A DNA stretch of 12,325 nt from Actinidia chinensis (GCA_009663005.1 VIGQ01002338.1:1-12325), one strand, 5' to 3'; positions 1 through 8,159 are shown, counted from the first letter of the stretch. Notes: generated by a model not told the origin, from the sequence alone. Numbers and translations are program-made.

Positions 1-482
1 CAGTTGTGCCCATATGATGAATATTGGTTTGAGTTTGAGTTTCATTTCTAAAATGGATATTTTATTTTTAATTTTTTGTTCAAGTGGCCGGTTTATGAAT
101 TAATTTAAACTAAAGAAACTTTGTTGTTGGGGTAGGGTAAATCGCAAGAAAGCAAACAAAGTTCTCCAAATTTGCTCCCACATAAATCAGAGTGGAATCA
201 ATCGGCTTTCAGTTAGAGCCGGCAGATGATCACATGAGTCCATGGTTGTGGGGACCTGAGCAACTAGGTTCTTTTAGAGTGTTGTTGGAAATTGAAATCC
301 AGAATCCGTACTACCTTTCCAAGGGAGGAAATCAAAACAAACTCAAGTCAAATATTTAGGTCTGCGGATATTAAGTAGGTTACCATACTCTTGTTTTTTG
401 GCGGAGATTTGTCTTCAAAGTTAGTTTAACTTACGTAGGAGATTCATTGACTTTTTAGTAGTTAGTTCTCTTTTGTTAATAC
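1..482. other. AT-rich intergenic DNA, no gene seen
   Basis: No open frame, splice-bounded exon or RNA gene can be supported here. The part from about 120 to 360 is less AT-rich than what follows and contains short balanced stretches, but none of its translations resembles a known family. It may be the decayed edge of an element or of a gene lying outside the window. Nothing in the sequence decides between these. Confidence 0.6.
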
Positions 483-780
483 AGCCACGTTTTTAACACA
501 TTTAGGAGTGATATTAAAATGATGGTTTGATTATTTCTAAAAGCTATCTGCTTTTTTGTCTTATAAAAAAGAATAGGTATATGATTTGAGATTTAGAATG
601 AAGAGGTATAAAAACGATGGTATTTTTGGAGGTATATAAGAAAAATATAATTAGCTAACGAGGTTACTAAATCTCAAGTCAAATTGAATGTTTTGTATGG
701 AATATTTTCTAAACAGACGCTAAAAAAGAATATTTAAAATCTACAGGATTAAGTCCTAAAAAAATACAATCGTTTGTTTT
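483..780. mobile_element. possible decayed MITE-like element
   Basis: This AT-rich stretch without coding potential contains phrases common in non-autonomous hAT-type elements of plants, such as CTAAAAGCTATCTG near 540 and CTAAACAGACGCTAAAA near 710. I could not find convincing matched terminal inverted repeats or an 8-bp target duplication, so the assignment rests on style alone. It could equally be unclassified intergenic DNA. Confidence 0.2.
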
Positions 781-1299
781 TTTCCCCGAAAATCATGTGA
801 CAAAACACAAGAATTTTTTTTAACGGATGGTAAAAAAAAAAAAAAAGGAGAGAAATAAAGCAAAAAAAAAAACAAATACTTCATATTTTTTTTATGGAGA
901 ATCATTGAATGGCCCCCCACTATAGGCGATTTAGCTTGTTTTAGTTGGTTTGCGGATATATCTTTGCCGGAAATCCATGATTTATAATCTTTTATAATTA
1001 AAAAGCCATCATTTTTTATGTGTAGCCAGCATTACCCTATTTTTAGTTATATATATTTACTTATTAATCATCTAATAAAAAGTGTCAACTCATCACCGCC
1101 ACGGGCCACCACTCTGGCCACCTCCGTTGATCGTTGACAACTTTTTCGGCCGTCCAAGCGAACTTTCCGTCTATAACTTTGCGGATTTTTTAGCGAACCT
1201 CTGGCGACCTATCCGTGAACTTTTTCAAAAATAATTTCACTATTTAGTATTTTAGTACAAAAATATAAACAATAAAGTATTTCTAGAACAAACAATGGA
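781..1299. other. intergenic DNA with A15 run and a short GC-richer island
   Basis: A run of 15 A residues lies at 832-846 and is followed by a purine-rich tract to about 872. From about 1095 to 1210 the sequence becomes GC-richer (GCCACGGGCCACCACTCTGG and following), with several CCG and CGG triplets, but every frame is soon interrupted by stops. It could be a remnant of a transposable element or of a coding exon. No identity is proposed. Confidence 0.5.
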
Positions 1300-1860
1300 A
1301 AGTAACTATTTGACTTTTCCGGCAAAAGTTTGGCAGATATAGTTAAAGGAGGTATTCCCAAAAGGTTTTGTCGCAACGCTGGCATGAAAAATAGCCTCCG
1401 CCGTGAGGCTCTGGTGGTGGTTGTGGAAAGGATAGGGGATGATGGGGATACCAGTGATAAATAGGAAAATGGTTTGTGGAAAAGAACGTACAATGGTATT
1501 TGAGCATTTACACTCTTCAACCCCTTCCTCCCGTAAAGTCCCTCTGCTTCCCAAAAGTGGGCTCAACTTAATTATGTCAATCCCACAAAGGGACGGGTTT
1601 AAAAATAAGAGTATGAAAGTCCTAAGGGTTTATCATTTGATCCCTCTTTGGAGCCCGACGCTTGTATGTTTATGGCAATATATGGTGTTTTTAGAAAATT
1701 GGCTTCTTTCTCTTACATTCAAAACCCGCCACAAAAGCTGGACTTACATAGAAGAAGAGGTATCCTCTTGGTGCCATTTATTGTCTCGGAAAATTCTCTG
1801 TCATTGGGATTGCTATTCGGTTGAGTCTCTGTTTTTTGTTTGTTGGTTTTTTTGATCGAG
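1300..1860. other. balanced-composition island with several protein-like open frames, unidentified
   Basis: Base composition here is clearly less AT-biased than the surroundings, and several frames stay open on both strands. One plus frame runs from 1439 to 1855 (138 codons). Another plus frame, open from about 1609, reads EYESPKGLSFDPSLEPDACM and continues for about 70 codons to a stop. On the minus strand, about 1450 down to 1346, one frame reads a Pro/His-rich stretch, then GGGYFSCQRCDKTF, which has the C-x2-C and K-T-F spacing seen in C2H2 zinc fingers, and then meets a stop with no matching histidine pair. I do not recognise a family with certainty. The island may be a degraded gene or transposon fragment. 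Which strand was coding cannot be decided by eye. Confidence 0.3.
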
Positions 1861-2118
1861 GTTAGCAGTGGATTGTTAATTGATCAAAAAGAGGAATCTC
1901 TGAACATGACCCAGGAGATCGACTGAAGGCACACGGCCTATCAGGAAAGCTTACAATTAGAAAACACTAAAAGCTAACAAGTAGTCTATGTTGTGTTAGC
2001 AATAATGGACACCAAAGTTAGAGGTGGTCCCTCTTTTGACTCCCACTGAAACTTCGAAGGCATTAGTAGTTGGGAAGCCTCGTCGGGGTAAGGACTGTTG
2101 GCTCGTCGGATTTTTATC
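1861..2118. other. unclassified moderately balanced DNA before the G-tract
   Basis: Two minus-strand open frames of 72 and 80 codons overlap between about 1986 and 2238. They overlap each other out of phase, run through the C-rich complement of the G-tract into proline-rich nonsense, and match no family I know. I treat them as chance frames. The part from 1986 to 2110 has the look of a decayed transposon fragment, but this is only an impression. Confidence 0.4.
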
Positions 2119-2152
2119 GGGGTGGGGGGGGGGGCCGTGGGGGGGTGGGTGG
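2119..2152 (+). repeat. G-tract with G-quadruplex potential
   Basis: Successive G-runs of 4, 11, 7 and 3 bases are separated by T, CCGT and T, ending TGGGTGG. This satisfies the usual four-run, short-loop pattern for an intramolecular G-quadruplex on the plus strand. In an AT-rich window such a tract stands out. The exact run lengths are also the kind of feature that sequencing gets wrong. Confidence 0.75.
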
Positions 2153-2218
2153 CTCTGATGAGGTGGGCAAAATGGTAATTTCGTCTTACAATAATGGTAG
2201 ACAAAAATCTGACAAGGG

Positions 2219-2300
2219 AAGATAGTGTAATTTTTCAACTATAGAGGAGGTTCTTTCTTTATGATAAACCCTCAGGAGAGGCAATGATATTTACCCATAT
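2219..2300 (+). repeat. partial copy of the dispersed repeat also at 3691 and 10854
   Basis: The order of motifs AGTGTAAT, GAGGAGGTTCT, TTATGATAAACC, AGAGG and a final TTTACCC aligns with 11149-11220 (CAGTGTAAATATC, GGGAGGGTCT, TTATGAGAAACC, AGAGG, TTGCCC) in the same orientation, after allowing small gaps. Only the roughly 80-bp array portion is shared. The unique left part of the longer copies is not evident here. It belongs to the class of decayed units of about 30 bp seen elsewhere in the window. Confidence 0.5.
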
Positions 2301-2690
2301 ATAAATAATAACCTTTGCTTTAATGGTGTTGAAAGAGAGAGAGCCAGCAACGTTTTTTCGTTGATTTGGATTCAGGATCCTTAAATTCCCTTACCTCCTT
2401 AGGTTTTTGACACTTTCAGGAGACATCCCATATTTTTCTAAATAACATTAAATTCCTATTAATTGCAATTTCTGATCACACCACCATTAACCAAATATAT
2501 TGAGGTAAATCTGTTGAAATAATAAACACCTATTTACGAGGATTAAAATCGTCCATTTTCAGGGGCAAAAGCGAAGCAAATAATAAAATTTAATTTTTTT
2601 AATATATTTTAAGGAGAGGGATAAAGTATAAAATTTAAAATTAAAAAAAATTTATAATTTTTGAAAAATCAGGGGAGCTATAACCCCTGC
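2301..2690. other. AT-rich DNA resembling a decayed element tail
   Basis: No coding signal. From about 2560 the phrases AGGGGCAAAAGCGAAG, then an AT-rich stretch, then AGGGGAGCTATAACCCCTG recall a widespread plant element tail in which a GGGGGGCTATAGCCCCTG-like palindrome follows AT-rich DNA. The palindromic part here (CAGGGG at 2670-2675 and CCCCTG at 2684-2689) can form a 6-bp stem with an 8-base loop. The family assignment is from memory of similar sequences and is tentative. Confidence 0.35.
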
Positions 2691-2900
2691 TGGTGATGAC
2701 GTGCTACCGCCCATGTCTAATAATTTGAAGCTCTCCATATAAATTTAGGAATCCCTCATCAACAAAAACAACTCCTGTCCACGTCATCTTCTGTTGTGTC
2801 TAGTATTATACACAACACACACACAACTTGATCACTTTTCCATCTCTCTCTCCAAAGAAGAAAATTTCTTTGCAGCTTCCTTTTGTCCCTATCATCTTCA
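2691..2900 (+). promoter_or_regulatory. promoter-like segment: ACGT elements, TATA box, CT-rich leader
   Basis: A TATAAAT box sits at 2738-2744. TGACGTG at 2697-2703 lies upstream and its exact reverse complement CACGTCA lies at 2780-2786; both contain the ACGT core bound by plant bZIP factors. A pyrimidine-rich stretch (CATCTCTCTCTCC, about 2840-2853) resembles a plant 5' leader and would fall about 100 bases downstream of the TATA box. No open frame or exon follows, only a TA microsatellite and AT-rich DNA. This could be a relic promoter, the promoter of a non-coding RNA, or a chance assembly in transposon-derived DNA. Confidence 0.35.
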
Positions 2901-2908
2901 TAATTCTT

Positions 2909-2926
2909 TATATATATATATATATA
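2909..2926. repeat. (TA)9 microsatellite
   Basis: Nine uninterrupted TA units follow a T-rich leader-like stretch. Such runs are common in plant intergenic DNA and 5' untranslated regions, and their length is likely to vary between individuals. Confidence 0.9.
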
Positions 2927-3369
2927 CTCATTATTTGATTCAGAGATAAATCACACCGTCTATTAACCACATGTCTAATTAAAGTAGGGTCTGGTCAAAA
3001 ATTGCGTTTTTAAATTTTAAAATATTATATTTTCCTACACGCATCCGTTTTCATTTAAAATATTTTAAAACTTATTGACCTAAACAATCAAACAAGCTTC
3101 ACATTGAATGTTAAATATAATTACTCAATAATAAAAGATTCATATTGAATATAAAATTATGGTAAAAATTAACGCTTTTGTAAATTTTTTTTGTTAATAT
3201 GAAAAATTTCTAATAAATTTGAACTTTTTTTACTATCAAAATATGTATCAAATAGATGAAAGTTTTTCGTTGTATTTATAAATTTTATATGAAATTTTTT
3301 TTATGTTACATTGAGAATTTCTCCTAGTTTAGAGAGAGAATGGGATATGTCTAGCGAGAAATGCGAGGT
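2927..3369. other. very AT-rich intergenic DNA
   Basis: Long A and T runs dominate and there is no usable open frame, splice-bounded exon or recognisable repeat. No structure beyond simple low complexity was found. Confidence 0.7.
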
Positions 3370-3480
3370 ATTGACTTTGTGTTGGGCCAGGCAATTGTTA
3401 GCCCAACTAACATTCTATGCATTACCGTGGGCCCAGGGTTCAATGCCCTAAAATTTGGGCGTCATTTCATGCCGGCATAA
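3370..3480 (+). mobile_element. possible tRNA-derived SINE head (degenerate)
   Basis: GGTTCAATGCC near 3437 fits the RNA polymerase III box B consensus GGTTCRANNCC. TTAGCCCAACTAAC about 38 bases upstream resembles a degenerate box A of the TAGCTCAACTGG type found in plant SINEs. The spacing is near that of tRNA promoters. The segment is an island of moderate GC in AT-rich DNA and is followed by T-rich sequence. It does not fold as a full tRNA and no target-site duplication was found, so the call is tentative. Confidence 0.3.
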
Positions 3481-3610
3481 TTTCAGCACGCAGGAAAAAA
3501 TGCGATTTATTTTTATTTTATTCCTTTTACAAAATTTTTAAACTTGCTTTTTTTTGTGTGTGTTTAGTAATTTTTTTCAACTTTTATTTAATTTTTTTAT
3601 TTTTTTCGAA

Positions 3611-3643
3611 TTTTCTTGATTATAAGAAACATAATCAAGAAAA
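3611..3643. repeat. perfect 13-bp inverted repeat (hairpin)
   Basis: TTTTCTTGATTAT at 3611-3623 is the exact reverse complement of ATAATCAAGAAAA at 3631-3643, with a 7-base loop AAGAAAC. Beyond one extra T the arms continue to match for a few more bases. It could be a cruciform or RNA hairpin, or the core of a small palindromic element. The stem is very AT-rich, so chance cannot be excluded. Confidence 0.8.
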
Positions 3644-3690
3644 ATTGAACTAGATTTAAAAAAAGTCAATAAAAAATATAATATATAGAC

Positions 3691-4236
3691 ACAGTGATAA
3701 AATCCCAATAGAAGAAGAAACTGAAAAAGTCCTCCAAAACAAAGAGAAAAACTGATATACTAATGAATTACAGGGTTTTTAAGTGGCTTTCTTTTTTTTT
3801 TCCATTTTTTTTTTAAGGATTTTTTCCCTTTTAGCATGCCATATTCCTTTTCTGCTTTTCTAAATTTTGATCAAAAAATTAATCTTGAACCAACATAAAT
3901 TTCATTTAGTATATCTGACATAAACAAGTAGTCCTGTAAAATATGTAAAACAATATTACACGAATTATGAATCTTTTAAAAACTCTAATCCCGCAATTAG
4001 GATATCTATCCAAACAAAATCTAAAGAGTGAAATATAAAAATTGGGTGAAGCAAATGTTGAATTTCAACACTGAACACTGTTAAGAGACAAACTCTTACA
4101 GGGGGTCAGCGTAATTATGAGGACCTCAGGGGAGGTCTATGTTACTTGTCCTTCCATTTGAAACCTTATTCAAATAAAAGAATTGAAAAAATAAAAAAAT
4201 TGTTTTAATAAAAAAAAAATAGTTCCTATTATGCTT
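3691..4236 (+). repeat. dispersed direct repeat, left copy
   Basis: This segment aligns in order with 10854-11301. Shared landmarks are ACAGTGAT..AATAGA..AACTGAAAAAG at the left end, then GCCAT..TTTTGATCAAA, CATTTA..ATCTGACATAAACAA, GAATTATGA.. with AAAA.CTCTAAT, TCTATCCAAACAAAAT, GGTGAAG..TTGAATTT, the GGTCAG.GTAA..GGACC array, CAAATAAAAGA and finally TTCCTATTA.GCTTA. This copy has roughly 90 extra bases, mostly T-runs, at about 3735-3830. There is no coding capacity. Divergence is substantial, so both copies are old. They may be two insertions of one non-autonomous element, or less likely the ends of one large element. Confidence 0.65.
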
Positions 4237-4772
4237 ATTAATTGTTTATTCGTTTTTCTCGTTTCAAACATTTCTCATTTTCTTATTTTAGTTAACCCCC
4301 ACTATACTGTGCACCCCACGGTAAAAACAACACGAAGAAATTGAAGGGGCCGAGACTTTTGCTGTGATCCACGTGCAGTCATGCACAACGAAGCCCTTGT
4401 TGTACCGTTGTCCCGTTGTACCCATCATCATTCTTGATGAATTTAGACCAAATAAATAATATAAAGACAACTAACTTAAAAGTGACATAACATGGAGGTT
4501 TCTTAACTACTTATAACATCATAAAATAGTTACATGTTAATATAATTTTTCAATATATATTTTTATTTATGTTGAATTATTATTATATTAATATTGTATC
4601 TATGATGTTACGGTTCGATTTCGTGGTTAACTTGGGTGACCCGCTTTCTTTCCCAAAACAATTTTTGTTCCCTTGGTCTTACACCCCCACCTCACTCAAG
4701 TCCAATTTTCAAAACATTGCCTTTTAAAATATCAGACTATTTTGTTTCAAAATATATATATACTAGATAATA
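4237..4772. other. intergenic DNA with one G-box-containing island
   Basis: From about 4294 to 4440 composition becomes more balanced and includes a perfect G-box core CACGTG at 4370-4375 within TCCACGTGCAG, followed by the close pair CCGTTGTCCCGTTGT. A 60-codon minus frame over this island shows no family signature and looks fortuitous. No TATA box with a following transcript can be identified, so the G-box may be accidental. The remainder is AT-rich without features. Confidence 0.4.
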
Positions 4773-5034
4773 CCCCGTTGCCCACTACGTAAAAAATAAA
4801 AATAATTTTTTTTAATCAATTTTGATGATTTTCCTCACAGAAGAACAAATAAAAAAAAAATCACACAAAAGAAGAGAACTCTCAGTAGGTGCTCAAAAAA
4901 ATTAACTAATCTAACCGTACACAACAATATTGAAACTAACATATAGAGAGGTTTGATTTTCTCACTCCACTTGACAACCCCACCCCGCCTCTTTTGGTGT
5001 GCTGAGAGGATCGGGGGGGGGACGGGCAACGGGG
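4773..5034. mobile_element. short element bounded by an 11-bp perfect inverted repeat
   Basis: CCCCGTTGCCC at 4773-4783 has its exact reverse complement GGGCAACGGGG at 5024-5034, enclosing 240 bases. The left end lies in ACTAGATAATACCCCGTTGC, a phrase reminiscent of plant elements with ACTAG..ACCCGTGC ends. The interior is AT-rich except for its right part, which has a nine-G run at 5013-5021. Two overlapping minus-strand frames here are chance frames. No convincing target duplication is visible. It may be a MITE, or the remains of an element that normally ends in such GC-rich arms. Confidence 0.4.
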
Positions 5035-5956
5035 ACCAGACATTACGGGCGTCAAACGACAAGTTTGAGGATGAAAAATGTTTGATTTTGGGGAATAAAC
5101 GGTCCTATTCTTTTTTTTAACACCCATTAATTTTTTTTTTTACTTACTTCCGAATTGTATATATAAAATAATTATGATTATAAAAAAATTTATAAACCCG
5201 TTTATTTTTTTCTTTTAATAACCCTTGATCCTGTTTTTTTATTTGTACTTTCAATTTAAATGTTCTACCTATAAAAAAAATGATGATATAAAGTTTATAA
5301 ATTTTTTACTCTCACATTATGCCTTTTTTATAAAATAAAAAAAATTAAAATTTTTAATATTTTTTAAAAATTTTGAATGGGTTGATAGTTATATGTTATT
5401 TGTTATTTGTTATTTGTTATTTGAGGAATCCTTGAAAAATGACATAATATATTTTTTATTAGTTTGATTTATAATAAAAAATAAGAATAGTAATAACTTT
5501 TAATGTATAAACAACAGTAGTAAAATTCAATATATTACAGAAGAAACATTACTTATAATTAATATCTCCTCCAAAGAAATTATATATTTTTTTGTCTTTT
5601 ACTCTCTATATAAAATTCAGAAATGCCCAAAGTAAAAAAAAAAAAAATTAAAGGGAATTAAAAAAAATCTCAAATACAAAGAAAATATAACTATAACCCA
5701 CTGAAATTTAAAAAAAATATCTAAAAATCTTGAGTTTCATATTTTTTTCCTTTTTGTAAAAAAACTAAGGTGGGAATAAAAGAAATTATAAAATTTATCA
5801 TAATTTTTTTTTATATAAAAATTCGAAGTGAAAGGGATATTTATTAAAAGAAAAAATAAAAGGATTATAACTCTTTATAAAAAAACATATATATAAAAAT
5901 TAGGAAGGTGAAAGTAACAAAAAAATGAAGGGTACTTAAAAAAAAAAATAAAAATG
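5035..5956. other. extremely AT-rich intergenic DNA
   Basis: The stretch is made largely of A and T runs. A heptanucleotide microsatellite lies at 5394-5421. From about 5870 the plus strand becomes purine-rich, leading into the next segment. No exon, RNA gene or recognisable transposon domain is present. Confidence 0.7.
5394..5421. repeat. (TGTTATT)4 microsatellite
   Basis: Four perfect head-to-tail copies of the heptamer TGTTATT occur, followed by a partial TG. A 7-bp unit is less common than di- or trinucleotides. No function is apparent. Confidence 0.9.
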
Positions 5957-6211
5957 GTTGAATGTGAAAAGTGATAGGAGGAGAGCGAGTGAGAGTTATG
6001 ATGGAGAGAGAGTGGGAGGAGCGGAGTGGATGAAAGTGATATTTTTGTGGGGAAAACAATAAAATTGCAGGTGAAATATCAGTCGTTGAATTAATTCAAA
6101 TAAATTTTCAACCGTAGATAGCGAGGATAAACCTTTAAAATTCAAACGACTTGTGCTGTGTATTATATAGTATTGCAGGTGCCCACCAGCACATGCAAAA
6201 AAAAAAAAAAA
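5957..6211 (-). repeat. promoter/leader-like segment, copy 1 of a direct repeat, with A15 end
   Basis: This segment aligns in the same orientation with 8238-8540. Shared landmarks on the plus strand include GTTG..GTGAAA, GAGAGTT, GAGAGAGAG, GGAT..TGAT.TTTTT.GGG, AATAA..AGGTGA.AT, CGTT and the well-conserved AACCGT.AGATAGCGAG. They end with GCACATGC followed by 15 A residues at 6197-6211. Copy 2 contains about 48 bases that are absent here. Read on the minus strand, the left part is a CT-rich tract like a 5' leader and the right part is like a promoter. It may be a truncated tandem duplicate of a gene's 5' end, or a dispersed repeat present twice. Confidence 0.55.
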
Positions 6212-6277
6212 CTTCTTATGCCGTCTTTTATTCATTAGAGTTTACAACCTAAAAATAAAATATTAATCATTATAAAC

Positions 6278-6299
6278 TTCAATTTTTTAAAAAATTGAA
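6278..6299. repeat. 22-bp perfect palindrome
   Basis: TTCAATTTTTT is followed directly by its reverse complement AAAAAATTGAA with no spacer. It consists mostly of A and T runs, so chance formation in this AT-rich DNA is plausible. Confidence 0.85.
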
Positions 6300-6411
6300 T
6301 CTACCCATTTTGTTTTCCCCCTTTTCTTCGTTAACCTAAAACCGTTCAAGGAAGAGTATTTCATATATTCATATTTTAATATACATTGAAGACAGGATTT
6401 TTGGTTTTTCT

Positions 6412-6545
6412 TTCCCCCCCCCGTCTACCATACACCCATAATTCTTCCAGCCCCCTCTTAAGAGGAACGTAGTATGCATACCAATTATATCCCCATTAGT
6501 TCAGCCCCCTGATTTTCACCAGTTTTTTGCCCCCCCCATTATTAT
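6412..6545 (+). repeat. C-run array: degenerate units around TTC(C)AGCCCCCT
   Basis: Runs of C recur at 6414-6422, about 6451, about 6491, about 6505 and 6530-6537. Two clear unit starts are TTCCAGCCCCCT at 6445 and TTCAGCCCCCTGATTTTCACC near 6500. The style matches the other decayed arrays in this window, with a C-rich block followed by an A/T-rich half. No reading frame is associated with it. Confidence 0.45.
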
Positions 6546-6808
6546 CTTTTTTACAGTTATATTTGTCTCTTTCTTGAAGAACCCAGACCTCAAATAACTC
6601 TCTTGTCCTTTTTGTATTCTTTTCCAGGATATACCCTACTTCAAAAATATAACATTTGATCTTCAATACTGTGCCTCCCCATCGATCAAAGACTCACAAA
6701 TTAGTCTCAAAAATAACAAATTAAAGCATCCCAATCCAGCAATTTTTAAAAGAAAGGGTCTTAATTATGTTATCTGTTTTCTCTTTCTTAAACAATTGTA
6801 AAGCCTAC

Positions 6809-6926
6809 CTGCTTCTAGATTTTCATCAGCTCCTCCTCTTCTTTTTTGGTATTTTCGGCCTCTTCCTCTTTTTTTTGCTTGTAAGCCTCAATTTCTTCTG
6901 CGTATTTTTCTTGTGTTTTGCTTTGC
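6809..6926 (-). pseudogene. 3xHMG-box (HMGB6/HMGB13-like) protein, linker exon fragment, broken
   Basis: On the minus strand the frame starting at 6926 reads AKQN. After one extra base at 6914 it continues EKYAEEIEAYKQKKEEEAEN, then TKKEEEELMKI, an in-frame stop (TAG at 6815-6817, one C-to-T change from CAG) and KQ. It ends at CAG followed by the splice donor GTAGGC (6808-6803). This mixture of E, K and A with AYKQKKEEEAEN and KKEEEELMK matches what I recall of the segment between HMG boxes 2 and 3 in plant chromatin proteins with three HMG boxes. Those are DNA-binding proteins linked to mitotic chromosomes. No HMG box itself is recognisable nearby. The retained donor argues for a copied genomic segment rather than a retroposed mRNA. 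A weak continuation (KKETNI) may lie near 6570-6590. Confidence 0.6.
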
Positions 6927-7340
6927 CTCCGCACAAATTTTCAGTGAATTAAATGTCAAATAAAGGGTAAGATCTTTCGATCTTAACAAATTTCCTGTGG
7001 AATCAATGTGGGGACAGTGTCAGAAATGAGCGTGCAGAATTGATCCTTGATATGGATTGATTTTTTTTTTTTAGAAATTATTATAAACCATTGATCTTTG
7101 TTTCTGTAAAATTTCCTTGAAGATGGTGTCCTCCTTCCTGTTCTCTTTCTTTCTTATCTTTGTATGTAACCAAAAAAAAAGGCTTAAAGGTTACCTCTTA
7201 GAACGCTTTGTACAGAAGTTACTACCTCTAGACCCCATCTCTGCAAACCAAAACCCAAAAATGCCATTGTTTCTAAGCAAGATTCACCCTTGGAGACCAC
7301 AAAAAAAAAAAAAACGTTCTAAGAAACAAAAAACATAGCA
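6927..7340 (-). other. decayed intron/exon-like DNA upstream of the HMG-box fragment
   Basis: Reading the minus strand toward the fragment, two acceptor-like sites are visible: GGTTTTGGTTTGCAG before 7240 and TTGATTCCACAG before about 7000. Between them KDKKEREQE at 7161-7135 weakly recalls the lysine/glutamate linker after the first HMG box. A small hairpin TAAGATC/GATCTTA lies at 6968-6985. Plus-strand frames here (73 codons from 7117) are chance readings. This is consistent with a degraded multi-exon gene but does not prove it. Confidence 0.3.
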
Positions 7341-7598
7341 AAGGGCATTTACCATTACACTCCCGCCCTGATCAACAAAAGAACCCTATAGGACTTTGGG
7401 GGGGAAAACAGAGCAAAAATGACCAATGGGGTCCTGAAAAACCTCGGCTCGCAATCACAAAACCCCACTTTGGTCCTCAAGCTGCAACAAAACAGAGTGC
7501 ATGTGTGGTGTAGTATTAATCAATCGCATGGTTTTTTGTTGGTAATTGGGACAGACTACAGAGGTGTGAAAGAAGTCTAAACCCCAGACTAGAAATAA
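7341..7598. repeat. interval with imperfect inverted repeat around GGACCAAAGTGGGG
   Basis: GACCAATGGGGT at 7421-7432 and ACCCCACTTTGGTC at 7462-7475 are complementary apart from a 2-base gap, giving a 55-base imperfect palindrome. On the minus strand, GAGGACCAAAGTGGGGTTTT followed by GGACCCCATTGGTCATTTTT has the style of the decayed arrays of about 30 bp found elsewhere in the window. It lies inside the putative pseudogene body and may be a later insertion in an intron. The rest of the interval shows nothing recognisable. Confidence 0.4.
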
Positions 7599-7743
7599 TT
7601 GCAATCAGCTAACAAATCGGCTAAAAGAAAAGATTGCCTTTTTGGACTGGTGTGTTGTGTCTTCCATTCTTCTCATGAAGGAACTCCTCTTCTCCTCTCT
7701 CTCCTCTCCTCCCTCCGCTCCTCCAAATCAGTTTGTACTTCTG
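7599..7743 (-). other. possible second exon with start codon of the decayed HMG-box gene
   Basis: On the minus strand, GATGTGGATCTTTTCAG at 7757-7741 is a strong plant-type splice acceptor. The purine-rich sequence after it contains ATG at 7667-7665, starting the 20-codon frame MEDTTHQSKKAIFSFSRFVS. A short start followed by a KK-rich patch would suit a three-HMG-box protein, but the similarity is too brief to be decisive. Read on the plus strand, the same DNA is a CT-rich tract like a 5' leader, so the direction is not certain. The 104- and 68-codon plus frames here have no family features. Confidence 0.25.
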
Positions 7744-8159
7744 AAAAGATCCACATCAAACAACCACCTAGATTCAGAAATCAAGATTTCATCAAAACCC
7801 CTATCCATAAATCAAGTTCATACATACAACCAAAAAATTGGGGAATAACCAAGATCATCTCTAGTTTCCCTTTTCTTATGATTTCCTTTATTTTCCTTAC
7901 ATTTCGCAACTAACAAACAACAGCGAAAAAAATTGAAATCTAAAACAATAAACCATGTGAAAAAATAAAAACACAGATTGAACGACTGGGAAGTCTCAGA
8001 AGATAATAAAAATCAAATAACCATCAAAACCCAGATCCAAAATCAGATGCACTTCAGTTTTCTTTCTTAGGCTTTCTTTCTTATTTTTCCTAAATTTTCT
8101 CAACAAACAAACGCAAAAAGTAAAGAAAAGGAAAGAAAGAACATCAAGAAAACCACAAA
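7744..8159 (-). other. intron-like segment (candidate first intron)
   Basis: Read on the minus strand, the DNA is T-rich with phrases typical of plant leader introns, for example GATCTGGGTTTTGATGG near 8030 and GGATAGGGGTTTTGATG near 7800, and it ends in the acceptor at 7741. A donor cannot be fixed. ATG|GTTTGT at about 8163-8155 is one option. No coding signal is present, and the 113-codon minus frame that overlaps it has no recognisable domain. Confidence 0.3.

Noticed and set aside
4600..4640. GGTTCGATTTC as a tRNA box B or tRNA gene
   Set aside because: No box A at suitable distance and no cloverleaf can be drawn.
6395..6600. Further HMG-box exons downstream of the fragment
   Set aside because: Short lysine-rich readings (KPKI, KKETNI) are too weak and overlap the C-run array. 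They are mentioned only as hints.
7599..7913. 104- and 68-codon plus-strand frames
   Set aside because: They read CT-rich DNA and the complement of an intron-like segment, with no homology signal.
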